Positions 6,309 through 13,448 of a stretch of DNA of 27,349 nucleotides are shown piece by piece (the first letter of the stretch is position 1; the number at the start of each line of letters is the position of its first letter). The stretch comes from JANRLJ01 sp033762735 (GTDB taxonomy: Bacteria; Chloroflexota; Anaerolineae; Aggregatilineales; Phototrophicaceae): positions 1 to 27,349 of the forward strand of contig JANRLJ010000079.1 in NCBI GenBank assembly GCA_033762735.1, written 5' to 3'. Made by a program: the position numbers and the translations under genes. The notes under the pieces were generated by a model. That model saw only the letters and a program-made list of their open reading frames with translations, did no database searches and was not told where the DNA came from.

Positions 6309-7027
6309 AAAATCCCGTCGATCATCAGCAAGCAAAACAGTTCCGTCAGTTCACACAGCGCCCCATACACGTCCCCGGTCAGGCCGCCGCCCAATCGCCC
6401 CGCTGCCCAGCGCCCGATCAGCAGCACCGTCAGGGGCGGGACGACCAGCAGCATCAGCAGCCGTAAATCCACAAAAACGCTGACGACCGCCGTTATCCCA
6501 ACAGCAAAAGCGGCGGCAAGGATGACCTGTGTGCGGCCAAACCCCTCGCGGAAGTATGCGCCCAATCCCGTTGATCGGGCATAGGGGAACGTCCGCAGCG
6601 CCAGCACCATCGACCAGCGCCCGGCCACAGGCGGCAGCAGCAGCATGAGCGGCGGCGTATTTTGCAGAGCGCTGTATTTGCCCAGCAGCAGCAGACCCAC
6701 ACCGATCACAGCGAAGGCTCCACAGCGCGGGTCTTTCATAATCTCCAGCCGCCGCGCTGGATCGACCGTCGCCAGCAGCCCATCACACGAATCCGCGAAG
6801 CCGTCCAGATGCAGCCCGCCTGTGAGCGCCACCCACACGATCAATGCCAGCGCCGCGCGCACTTCTGGCGAGAACAGCGGCAGCGCAGCCACACCCGCCA
6901 CGCACAGGCCGATCAGCAGCCCGACCAGCGGATAATACGCCACCTGTGCGCCTGGTTTGCGTCCTTCAACGTAGCCGACGGGAAGCACCGTGAGGAAGGT
7001 CAGCGCCCCGCGCAGATCAGCCAGCAT
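6293..7027 (-). CDS. cobS: Adenosylcobinamide-GDP ribazoletransferase (cobalamin synthase)
   Basis: An integral membrane enzyme of about 244 residues joining adenosylcobinamide-GDP to alpha-ribazole or its phosphate. The N-terminal ADLRGALTFLTVLPVG and the GGLHLDGFADSCDGL...EIMKDPRCGAFAVIG block are hallmarks of the family; the acidic D-G-x-x-D cluster probably binds metal and substrate. Several hydrophobic helices follow, ending in LLMIDGILW. I chose the ATG at 7027, which overlaps the end of cobT by 11 bases; an ATG 13 codons upstream (7066) would add a non-conserved MKPGSAPPARQSA leader. Products of the neighbouring cobT and cobU are its two substrates. Confidence 0.92.
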   Translation of the reverse strand: MLADLRGALTFLTVLPVGYVEGRKPGAQVAYYPLVGLLIGLCVAGVAALPLFSPEVRAALALIVWVALTGGLHLDGFADSCDGLLATVDPARRLEIMKDPRCGAFAVIGVGLLLLGKYSALQNTPPLMLLLPPVAGRWSMVLALRTFPYARSTGLGAYFREGFGRTQVILAAAFAVGITAVVSVFVDLRLLMLLVVPPLTVLLIGRWAAGRLGGGLTGDVYGALCELTELFCLLMIDGILWTGS

Positions 7028-8066
7028 CGCGCTCTGTCTCGCTGGCGGTGCTGACCCCGGCTTCATCGAAGGTCGCCATCTCGTTCAGGGTTCGCATGGC
7101 GGCTTCAATCAACGGGAACGCCAGCAACGCCCCGCTCCCTTCACCGAGGCGCAGATCAAGCGTCAGCAGCGGGCGCAAGCCAAGATGATCCAACGCCACG
7201 ATGTGACCCGGCTCGGCGCTGCAATGCCCCGCGATGAGATAATCGCAGACGCGCGGGTTCATCGTCACCGCGATCAAGGCAGCCGCCGTACTGATGAGGC
7301 CATCCAGCACCACCGGAACGCGAGAAGCCGCCGCGCCGAGCATCAAGCCCGCCATCGCACCGATCTCGAACCCACCGACTTTCATCAGTGTGTCCATGTT
7401 GGCAGGCGCATGGAGCTTCAGGGCATGGTCGATCAAGGCGACTTTGCGCGAGAGTGCCGCGTCGTCCAGCCCTGTGCCGCGCCCGGTGACGACAGAAGCA
7501 GGACGACCTGTTATCGCGGCGATGATGGCACTGGCGGAAGTGGTGTTGCCGATGCCCATTTCGCCCACCGCCAGCAGATCAAGCCCCTGCGCGATTTCGG
7601 CCTGCACCACATTCAGCCCAAGCTGAATCGCGGCGGTCGCCTGTTCGCGAGACATCGCGGCCTGTTGGGTAAAATCTGCTGTGCCGGGGCCGATTTTGCG
7701 GCGGATAAGCTGGGGATGTTCATCCAGGTCAGCCGCCACGCCTGCATCCACCACCAGCACCCGCGCGTTCATCTGCCGCGCCAGCACATTCACCGCCGCC
7801 CCGCCGCGCAGGAAATTCGCCACCATCTGCGCGGTCACGGCCTGCGGATAGGCGCTTACGCCCTGCGCCGCCACACCATGATCGCCCGCGCACACAATCA
7901 CGGCTTTGCGCGTCGGTGCCCAGTCGGTGCGCCCGGTCATTTCGGCCAGTGCAACCGACAGTGTTTCGAGATAGCCCAGAGCGCCCGGCGGTTTGGTGAG
8001 CGTCTGCTGCCGCTGGCGAGCGCGTTCCTGCGCGGAGGTATCGAGCGAGGGAATGTCGGGCAGCAT
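7017..8066 (-). CDS. cobT: Nicotinate-nucleotide:dimethylbenzimidazole phosphoribosyltransferase
   Basis: A 349-residue cytosolic enzyme that moves phosphoribose from nicotinate mononucleotide to dimethylbenzimidazole (or another base), giving alpha-ribazole phosphate. Signatures: LTKPPGALGYLE near the N-terminus, VCAGDHGVAAQGVSAYP, FLRGGAAVNVLAR, VGEMGIGNTTSASA, and LRLGEGSGALLAFP, whose Glu matches the catalytic Glu of the family. Length is standard. Its ATG shares one base with the cobO stop (TGATG), so translation is probably coupled. No bza or bluB gene for making the lower base is present, so which base is used is unknown. Confidence 0.94.
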   Translation of the reverse strand: MLPDIPSLDTSAQERARQRQQTLTKPPGALGYLETLSVALAEMTGRTDWAPTRKAVIVCAGDHGVAAQGVSAYPQAVTAQMVANFLRGGAAVNVLARQMNARVLVVDAGVAADLDEHPQLIRRKIGPGTADFTQQAAMSREQATAAIQLGLNVVQAEIAQGLDLLAVGEMGIGNTTSASAIIAAITGRPASVVTGRGTGLDDAALSRKVALIDHALKLHAPANMDTLMKVGGFEIGAMAGLMLGAAASRVPVVLDGLISTAAALIAVTMNPRVCDYLIAGHCSAEPGHIVALDHLGLRPLLTLDLRLGEGSGALLAFPLIEAAMRTLNEMATFDEAGVSTASETERDAG

Positions 8067-8599
8067 CAGAACTCAATCCCCGCCTGCGCCAGAATGCCGA
8101 CATCGTAGGGATGCTTGATCTTGGTCATCTCGGTGACAAGATCGGCGTAATTGATCAAGGCCTGTGGTGCGCTGCGCCCGGTGATGATGAGATGCTGCTG
8201 TGGGGGCTTGTTCGCCTTCAGCCAGTCGATCACCGTTTCAGTATCAATCCAGCCGAAGGCCAGCGGATAGGTGAATTCATCCAGCACGACCAGATCATAG
8301 CCGCCGTCGCGGATTTTGCCTTGCGCGATCTCCCAGCCGTGCAATGCCTTTGCGGTCGTTTCGTCCAGGTCTTTGGATGTCCAGGTGAAGCCGTCACCCG
8401 TCTTGATCCAGTCGATGCCCAGTTTTTCCGCCGCGCGCACCTCGCCCCAGTTGCCCGCCTCATGCTTCAAAAACTGGATCATGCACACCTTCATCCCGCG
8501 TCCCCACGCCCGTAAAAGCACACCGATAGCGGCGGTCGTCTTGCCTTTGCCGTCGCCGGTATTGACCAGCACCAGCCCTTTGCGCTTGTTGTCGCTCAT
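8066..8599 (-). CDS. cobO: Corrinoid adenosyltransferase (CobA/CobO/BtuR family)
   Basis: A 177-residue ATP:co(I)rrinoid adenosyltransferase that adds the 5'-deoxyadenosyl upper ligand to corrinoids, including imported cobinamide or cobalamin. Signatures: P-loop TGDGKGKTTAA (14-24), QFLKHEAGNWGE, YDLVVLDEFTYPLAFGW and HLIITGRSAPQALI. The ATG at 8599 overlaps the btuC stop as ATGA, and MSDNKRKGLVLVNTGDGKGKT is the normal family start; the frame remains open upstream to 8860 but that part lies inside btuC and is not conserved. It sits between the importer and the nucleotide-loop genes, matching a salvage role. Confidence 0.94.
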   Translation of the reverse strand: MSDNKRKGLVLVNTGDGKGKTTAAIGVLLRAWGRGMKVCMIQFLKHEAGNWGEVRAAEKLGIDWIKTGDGFTWTSKDLDETTAKALHGWEIAQGKIRDGGYDLVVLDEFTYPLAFGWIDTETVIDWLKANKPPQQHLIITGRSAPQALINYADLVTEMTKIKHPYDVGILAQAGIEF

Positions 8600-9714
8600 G
8601 CGCCGCCCCCGAAGACGTTCTGCCGCTGCTGCTGGCGCAGAATCACCCACATGACGACAGGCGCACCGAGAAGCGCCGTGACCGCATTCAGCGGCAGCAC
8701 CATGCGGCTGCCCGGCATTCCGGCGATCAGGCTGGCAATGAGGGCGACCAGTGCGCCCATCAGGATCGTCCCCGGCACAAGCAGGCGGTGATCGGACGTG
8801 TTGAACAGGCCGCGCGTCAGATGGGGCACGGCCAGCCCCAGAAAGGCCACCGGGCCGCAAAAGGCCGTGACCGTTCCGGCCAGCAGCGCCGTCGTCAGCA
8901 CGATTCCTATCCGGGCGCGTCGCACGTTCAGCCCCATGCTGCGGGCGTAGACTTCACCGAGCAGCAGGGCGTTCAGCGGCTTCACCAGTACCAGCGCCAG
9001 CAGCAGCCCTATGCCAATCACCGGCAGCATCACCTGCATCTGCCCCCACGTCACGCCGCCGAAACTGCCGAACGACCAGTTGGTGAAGGCCTGCACCCGC
9101 TCCGGCAGGTTGAAATAGAGCAAAAGACTGACGAGGGCGCTGGTCAGGTAGCCGAACATCAGCCCCATGACGAGCAGCGTCACGCTGGACTGCACCCGCC
9201 GCGCGACCAGCAGCACAATCATCATGACCGCGCCCGCGCCTGCTGCTGCCGAAAACGCCAGCAGGAAATCCCCGCCCAGGCCGAACCCGGCCAGCAGAGT
9301 CCCGCCGACTGTCCCCGTGCCGAGGACGACCAGTGCCGCGCCCAGGCTCGCGCCGGAGTTGATGCCCAGCACGAACGGATCGGCCAGCGGATTGCGGAAC
9401 AGGGTTTGCATCATCAAGCCGCTGACGCCGAGCGCCGCGCCTGCCAGCGCTGCCGTGAGCGCTTTCGGCAGTCGCACGACCAGAATCACATTCGTCCAGG
9501 AATCGCGGCTGGCCTCACCACCGAGCAGCACGCGCACAATTTCATTCAGCGGAATATTGACCGAGCCGAGGGCGACGCTGAGCAGGAACATCGCCACCAG
9601 CGCAATTCCCAGCCCGCCGAGCATCCCCCAGCGCAGCCGTAATCCGCCGCGCCTATTGGGGGAGCGAGGTGCGGTCGCTGCTGCATTTGCGGCCATCAGG
9701 GTTCTTTGCACCAC
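8596..9714 (-). CDS. btuC: FecCD-family ABC permease, probable vitamin B12/cobamide importer
   Basis: A 372-residue polytopic membrane protein of the BtuC/FecCD type, with about ten hydrophobic segments. Typical signatures are LPKALTAALAGAALGVSGLMMQTLFRNPLADPFVLGINSGA in three parts, LGEVYARSMGLNVRRARI (coupling region that contacts the ATPase) and FCGPVAFLGLAVPHLTR. I chose the GTG at 9714, with AAAGGAAAG 7 bases upstream; an ATG six codons in lacks a ribosome site. The first 25 residues are a charged extension. Iron-siderophore permeases look alike; the B12 assignment rests on the overlap with cobO and the riboswitch ahead of btuF. The usual partner ATPase (btuD) is missing from the cluster and must be supplied from elsewhere or shared. 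Confidence 0.87.
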   Translation of the reverse strand: MVQRTLMAANAAATAPRSPNRRGGLRLRWGMLGGLGIALVAMFLLSVALGSVNIPLNEIVRVLLGGEASRDSWTNVILVVRLPKALTAALAGAALGVSGLMMQTLFRNPLADPFVLGINSGASLGAALVVLGTGTVGGTLLAGFGLGGDFLLAFSAAAGAGAVMMIVLLVARRVQSSVTLLVMGLMFGYLTSALVSLLLYFNLPERVQAFTNWSFGSFGGVTWGQMQVMLPVIGIGLLLALVLVKPLNALLLGEVYARSMGLNVRRARIGIVLTTALLAGTVTAFCGPVAFLGLAVPHLTRGLFNTSDHRLLVPGTILMGALVALIASLIAGMPGSRMVLPLNAVTALLGAPVVMWVILRQQQRQNVFGGGA

Positions 9715-9737
9715 TGTTCTTTCCTTTGATAGTAAGA

Positions 9738-9884
9738 GTTACGCACTTGAACTTTTGCCCTCACCCTAAATCCCTCTCCCTCAGGGAGAGGGACTTAACC
9801 GCTCGAAGGCGGCCTTCTCCCCCTCTCCTAGCGAAGCGGTCGGGAGAGGGGGCGGGGGGTGAGGGCAACTGCGTAAGTCCTAAA
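9738..9884 (+). repeat. Type-B composite repeat element (most complete copy)
   Basis: The ends are AGTTACGCACTTGAAC...TTGCCCTCACCC and GTGAGGGCAACTGCGTAAGTCCTAA, which are imperfect inverted copies. Inside are a CCCTCTCCCtcaGGGAGAGGG hairpin and a longer CCCCCTCTCC/GGGAGAGGGGG hairpin. It has no coding potential, so it behaves like a non-autonomous, MITE-like element. It lies in the btuF-btuC spacer. Confidence 0.75.
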
Positions 9885-9942
9885 GAGATGAAATCACAAA
9901 ACAGACATTTGTCAGCCAATGCCCATCTGTGATGTTGAAGGT

Positions 9943-9968
9943 GGGCGAACCCACGTGTTCGCCCCTAC
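9943..9968 (-). repeat. Type-A GTAG-headed palindrome (REP-like)
   Basis: On the minus strand GTAG is followed by GGGCGAAC/GTTCGCCC arms closing on ACGTGG. With the copy at 9982 on the opposite strand it forms a head-to-head pair 13 bases apart, similar to the paired arrangement seen in BIMEs. Confidence 0.65.
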
Positions 9969-9981
9969 AACGCATGTTTGT

Positions 9982-10006
9982 GTAGGGGCGGGTTTCAAAC
10001 CCGCCC
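9982..10006 (+). repeat. Type-A GTAG-headed palindrome (REP-like)
   Basis: GTAG followed by GGGCGGGTTTCAAACCCGCCC, a perfect hairpin. It forms a head-to-head pair with the copy at 9943-9968, and lies 27 bases beyond the btuF stop codon. Confidence 0.65.
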
Positions 10007-10032
10007 GTTCAACCCAACCCGATTTATCAGCC

Positions 10033-11250
10033 TTACTCCAGCCGACGATAGAAGAACAACTCATGATCGGGCAGCAGATCGGGATGCAGGATGTGAATCA
10101 GGTCCGCCAGGATCAGGTGCGGATTGACCACGCCTGTTTCATAGAAGTCGTTGCCGCCGTTGGCATTTACGCGGGCTTCGTTGTTATAGACCTGCCCATC
10201 CTGGAACGCCCGGAAATCGGCATAGCGCTCGTCCGCCGCCAGCAGCGTGGCGAGGTCGGGGGTCATGAAGGCATTGGCGAACCAGACATCCGCGCCCAAC
10301 CCGGCCTCATAGACCACTTCAAAGTCGAAGGGGACGCTGCCGCTCACGTCCTGCACTTCGGGCGCATTGCTCAGCACGTATATCGCGCCCGCGTCGCGCA
10401 GCAGTTGGGCGGTATAGGCCTCTTCCCCCGGCACGAACCAGGCTTCGTTGAAGCTGGTGTAGGCATCCCACAGCACCAGCGGCTTTTCCTCGTCGGGGAG
10501 ATCGGCGGTCAGCGCGACCAGTTCTTCATAAGCCGCGACTTCTCCCTCGAACAGCGCATTGGCTTCCGCCTCCTGGTTAAAGAACAGTGCCGTGAACTTA
10601 ATCCATTCCGCCCGTGCCAGCAGCGAGGTATCCGCCAGATCGCCATTGAGCGCCGTGAATACCCCGGCTTCACCCAGAACCGGGTGAGTATCGTATTCGG
10701 GAAAGCCGCTGCCATAGGCGAACACCACATCCGGCTCCGCGTCCAGCACCGTTTCAACATTGATGGTCGATCCGCTGCCGACCTCGACCAGTTCACCCGC
10801 GTCAATCTTTTCCACGACTTCGGCGGTGTTGGTGTAGAGGAAGCTGTCCAGCCCGATCAGGCTGTCACTTTCGCCAAGCTGGACGATGTGGGGCAGATAG
10901 GTGGTGGAAAGGGCGATCACGCGCTCGACCGGGACTTCGACGATCTGCCCCTGGTCGAAGCCTTCCGGCGCGGGTGTCCCACATTGGACGAGCACATACT
11001 GGAACGCATCGTCTTCGGTCGCGCCTGCCCAGGGACGGCTGACCGTGACGACCTTGTAGTTGTTGAAATACTCGACGGAAAAGCCCTCGGTGATTTCAGG
11101 CTCAACCTTGACCGGGAAGTAATCGGTGTCGGGATCGTAGTCGCTGACGCAGGCATCAACCAGGTTAGTTTCCTGTGCCTGGGCGAGATTCAGCGAAAAT
11201 AAGGCGAGCAGCAGCACGAGCGCCGCGCTGCGGAAGATGTTGATTTTCAT
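10033..11250 (-). CDS. btuF: Secreted ABC-type substrate-binding protein, probable B12/corrinoid binder
   Basis: A 405-residue periplasmic-binding-like protein. It has a signal peptide (MKINIFRSAALVLLLALFSLNLAQAQ) with an AQA-type cleavage site and no lipobox Cys. After a roughly 75-residue N-terminal segment containing FSVEYFNNYKVVTV...PWAGA, the helical-backbone (TroA/BtuF-like) fold begins at VERVIALSTTYLPHIVQLG; VETVLDAEPDVVFAYGSG and YVLSNAPEVQDV fit the family. The family serves B12, siderophores and haem, and this extended form also occurs in siderophore binders, so B12 is inferred from the cobalamin riboswitch directly upstream and from the downstream btuC-cob genes. The ATG follows AGAGGGG. 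Lack of a lipid anchor is odd for a binder outside a single membrane. Confidence 0.83.
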   Translation of the reverse strand: MKINIFRSAALVLLLALFSLNLAQAQETNLVDACVSDYDPDTDYFPVKVEPEITEGFSVEYFNNYKVVTVSRPWAGATEDDAFQYVLVQCGTPAPEGFDQGQIVEVPVERVIALSTTYLPHIVQLGESDSLIGLDSFLYTNTAEVVEKIDAGELVEVGSGSTINVETVLDAEPDVVFAYGSGFPEYDTHPVLGEAGVFTALNGDLADTSLLARAEWIKFTALFFNQEAEANALFEGEVAAYEELVALTADLPDEEKPLVLWDAYTSFNEAWFVPGEEAYTAQLLRDAGAIYVLSNAPEVQDVSGSVPFDFEVVYEAGLGADVWFANAFMTPDLATLLAADERYADFRAFQDGQVYNNEARVNANGGNDFYETGVVNPHLILADLIHILHPDLLPDHELFFYRRLE

Positions 11251-11398
11251 CGTGTTTTCCCCTCTTTGCGTTTAACAGACTTAATCACCTGGATGCTGCG
11301 AATCGCTGTGTCAGGCGGCTGACCTCCTCTGTAGTTCAGAGGAAAGCCGTGCGCCAAAGGGGACAAAACCACACTGGTATTGACCGGGTACGTGAACG

Positions 11399-11420
11399 AA
11401 AAAACCCGCCGGGGGGCGGG
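11399..11420 (-). terminator. Intrinsic terminator, expression platform of the B12 riboswitch
   Basis: On the minus strand CCCGCC and GGCGGG pair around CCCC and are followed by TTTTTT. It lies about 95 bases after the B12 box and about 150 bases before btuF, so ligand binding most likely causes early termination. A GTGTGG/CCACAC hairpin at 11476-11493, between aptamer and terminator, may take part in the switch. Confidence 0.8.
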
Positions 11421-11504
11421 AATCGAAGGCAAATCGTTCCACGCTCGCTTCCCTTTCTCCTCGAAGGTGGCAATAGTGTGGCTGTAACCACACACTGCGA
11501 CGAG

Positions 11505-11662
11505 ACTTGTGGCGAAGGCGGGTAATCGGGCTTCAGGGATTTAAAGGCTTGCTACCAAAAATTCCCTGCTACCGTTGCGGGACAGCGCCGGACTTTGACC
11601 GGCTTCCCCCGTTGTGCACCGTACATCCGGGTACTGGCGCACCTTCACCTGTTGGTAAATTG
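11505..11662 (-). promoter_or_regulatory. Cobalamin riboswitch aptamer
   Basis: On the minus strand the leader contains the conserved core GGGAAGCCGGT, AAGTCCGGCGCTGTCCCGC and ACGGTA (about 11570-11610), and ends in a B12 box, AAGCCCGATTACCCGCC (11517-11533). These are the diagnostic parts of the AdoCbl-type riboswitch. The exact limits of the paired outer stem are approximate. It controls btuF and, by read-through, possibly btuC-cobU. Confidence 0.93.
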
Positions 11663-11669
11663 TGCTCCC

Positions 11670-11698
11670 ACCTTAACACTGAATAAGAGCGGTGTCAA
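11670..11698 (-). promoter_or_regulatory. Promoter of the B12 riboswitch leader
   Basis: A perfect -35 TTGACA on the minus strand (plus 11693-11698), a 17-base spacer and a weak -10 TAAGGT (11670-11675). Transcription would start about 11663, right where the aptamer begins. The -35 and spacing match the cysM leader promoter. Confidence 0.6.
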
Positions 11699-11838
11699 GC
11701 GGTCGGAGCAGCTGCGTACCACGATTGCGGGAATGGTTGCTCGGAGCTTACGCACCTAAACCAAATCGAGAAGGTGAGATTGTGGGGGTGTGGCTGTCCA
11801 TGTCCTAAACCACACACGCCATCTGTTTGTGTTTGTAG

Positions 11839-12156
11839 TTAGGCCTGCTTCAACATATTCTCTATTGTAATGAATATTTGATTCACCTTCGACACAAATT
11901 GTTGGTTAAACTTCAACGATGTTACGCTAGAGTCTTTCGGAGGCTGCAAAATAATATCTGTGAAAGAACCTTGACCGCCAGTAAGAAAGCGTAGAATATC
12001 CTTCAAGCGTTTAGTACCATCTTCGCCGTCTTTTGCATTTCGTAAAAATTCGATCTTTTCGGACAACAATTTTGGTCTCGGATCATTCAAGGGAAAGTAG
12101 ATTTCTGCAAATATCACCAATGAAGTCAGTTCCTCAAGCAGGCTATTTTTGTCCAT
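11839..12156 (-). CDS. Small AT-rich hypothetical protein
   Basis: A 105-residue protein of mainly helical, charged character, with no signal or membrane segment. The centre contains LTGGQGSFTDIILQPP; the G-G-x-G-S-F-x-D-hydrophobic pattern recalls the DUF6966 group of small proteins, but I hold this only as a resemblance. Base composition is clearly more AT-rich than every neighbour, which suggests recent acquisition. The ribosome site is weak (AAGG 12 bases upstream). It stands alone between the riboswitch promoter and the DUF1152 gene, with an AT-rich downstream spacer containing a GTGTGGCTG/ACCACAC inverted repeat (about 11788-11817). It could be an immunity protein or a remnant of a mobile cargo; no partner gene is beside it. 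Confidence 0.6.
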   Translation of the reverse strand: MDKNSLLEELTSLVIFAEIYFPLNDPRPKLLSEKIEFLRNAKDGEDGTKRLKDILRFLTGGQGSFTDIILQPPKDSSVTSLKFNQQFVSKVNQIFITIENMLKQA

Positions 12157-12176
12157 CGGTTTTTGTTGCCTTACTT

Positions 12177-12224
12177 ATTGCTCATCGCTCGTCACTCATT
12201 GCTTTTAACTCGGTACTCGTTACT
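12177..12224. repeat. Degenerate short-word tandem repeat (GCTCATC / ACTCGGT type)
   Basis: Heptamer-like words such as GCTCATC, GCTCGTC, ACTCATT and ACTCGGT run in tandem directly after the DUF1152 stop codon. Similar arrays follow the TIR-TPR gene (18030-18067), the ABC-2-like gene (21806-21842) and the CoA-binding gene (25058-25117), and one lies upstream of cysM (3252-3330). Confidence 0.45.
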
Positions 12225-12228
12225 CTCA

Positions 12229-13203
12229 TTAATATGGCAGTGCCCTGCGCTTGCGCAGCGGTGAACTCAGCCGACGCTGGGCACAGATGCGGAAAGCATC
12301 CTCGAAGGCATATGTCCCCCGCAGATCGTCTACCAGCAGGTTATTCTGCACCACGATGGACGCATCGAAGAACCAGTAGAGACTCATCAGCATCGAGATC
12401 AGCGCGAACGCCCGCGACGAGTCGTACAGATCAAACTGCCCGAACACGCCGTTCACTGCCGGGATGATGCGGGTGCTGATGTGGCTTTTGTGATGATTCG
12501 GCTGTTCCCACACATACATGCAGGCATCCTGATAGAACTGGAAGGCGGGCATCTCCCGCGTAAGGGCACACGCCCCGTAAAAGCCGCTGCGCCGCGCCAG
12601 CGCTGCCATATTTTCCAGCGCATGATAATGGCACACGTTTTCTTCCGCTTCCGTGCCGAAGCCGATGCAGGCCAGCAGCTTCACAGGCACCTCGAGCGCC
12701 TCCGCCGCGATCAGCGAGAGCGTATCTTCCAGCAGCGTCCCCGCACCATCTTCATCGCCCCGCATAATGGAATCCACGCCGCCATCGACCAGCAGCAGCG
12801 CGTCGATCCCGCCCAGATGAGCGATCAGGGCTTTATAGGCGGCGGTTAAAGCCTGTGCGCCGGAGCGCGCCAACAGCCACACCGGGACATCCTCGCCCTG
12901 CTTTTCCAGAAACCACTGCGACAGAAAGCCTTCGGGATAGTACTGGATGTTATGGCGCACCTTCCCGCGCACGCCCATTGCCAGCGTGTCCAGAACCGGC
13001 TCGGTGTCGCTCAGGACTTTCGCCAGCCCGAACTCAGTAAAGGAATAGTTCGCCAGATGCACGGTTTTGCCCATCGCGCGGAGCGTATAGTAGATGGGCA
13101 GCCCGGCAAACACATCAAAGCCGCCGCCTGCCCCGGCGATCAGGATGCGTTCAGATTTTTCCAGCAGGTGCAGAATAGGCAGATTCAGCGTCGGTACGGT
13201 CAT
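12229..13203 (-). CDS. DUF1152 family protein
   Basis: A 324-residue cytosolic protein. The N-terminal ILIAGAGGGFDVFAGLPIYYTL carries the glycine-rich nucleotide-binding-like loop typical of DUF1152, and ALLLVDGGVDSIMRGDEDGAGT matches the second conserved block. A possible active region is NHHKSHISTRI in the C-terminal half. The reaction catalysed by this family is not known to me. There is no signal peptide or membrane segment. The ATG at 13203 has only a weak ribosome site (AGAG). It is probably monocistronic: 245 bp of spacer with a REP-like palindrome separates it from the chaperone gene upstream. Confidence 0.8.
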   Translation of the reverse strand: MTVPTLNLPILHLLEKSERILIAGAGGGFDVFAGLPIYYTLRAMGKTVHLANYSFTEFGLAKVLSDTEPVLDTLAMGVRGKVRHNIQYYPEGFLSQWFLEKQGEDVPVWLLARSGAQALTAAYKALIAHLGGIDALLLVDGGVDSIMRGDEDGAGTLLEDTLSLIAAEALEVPVKLLACIGFGTEAEENVCHYHALENMAALARRSGFYGACALTREMPAFQFYQDACMYVWEQPNHHKSHISTRIIPAVNGVFGQFDLYDSSRAFALISMLMSLYWFFDASIVVQNNLLVDDLRGTYAFEDAFRICAQRRLSSPLRKRRALPY

Positions 13204-13288
13204 GTGGTTTACTCTAACGATAGGTTGGCATGGTTGGACGCAAAGTGGTTCATCCGCAAAAAACGATGTCTTATTTCATGGTGTTGCT

Positions 13289-13312
13289 GTAGGGGCGACG
13301 CGCGCGTCGCCC
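13289..13312 (+). repeat. Type-A GTAG-headed palindrome (REP-like)
   Basis: GTAG followed by GGGCGACGCGCGCGTCGCCC, a perfect palindrome. It lies in the 13204-13448 spacer between the chaperone stop codon and the DUF1152 start; nothing else is recognisable there. Confidence 0.65.
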
Positions 13313-13448
13313 GTCCACTGAGAAAGTCGTAATAATTTACCGGATGCACCGAAATGCGCTTAGACCGCCACGAGTCGCAAAGAGGCTGTTATGTATTCCA
13401 TCTCAGGACTCTTCGGCGCGGTCGCTGCATCTTTGCGGCAGAGCTTCG

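Noticed and set aside
8066..8860. A longer cobO with 87 additional N-terminal residues
   Set aside because: The extension overlaps btuC out of frame, is low-complexity, and is not part of the family; the ATG at 8599 gives the normal CobO start.
9943..10006. CRISPR-like repeat pair
   Set aside because: Only two palindromes in opposite orientation with no spacer series; they belong to a dispersed GTAG-headed family.
11247..11495. A small minus-strand protein between the riboswitch and btuF
   Set aside because: The frame runs through the expression-platform terminator and its translation looks like non-coding leader.
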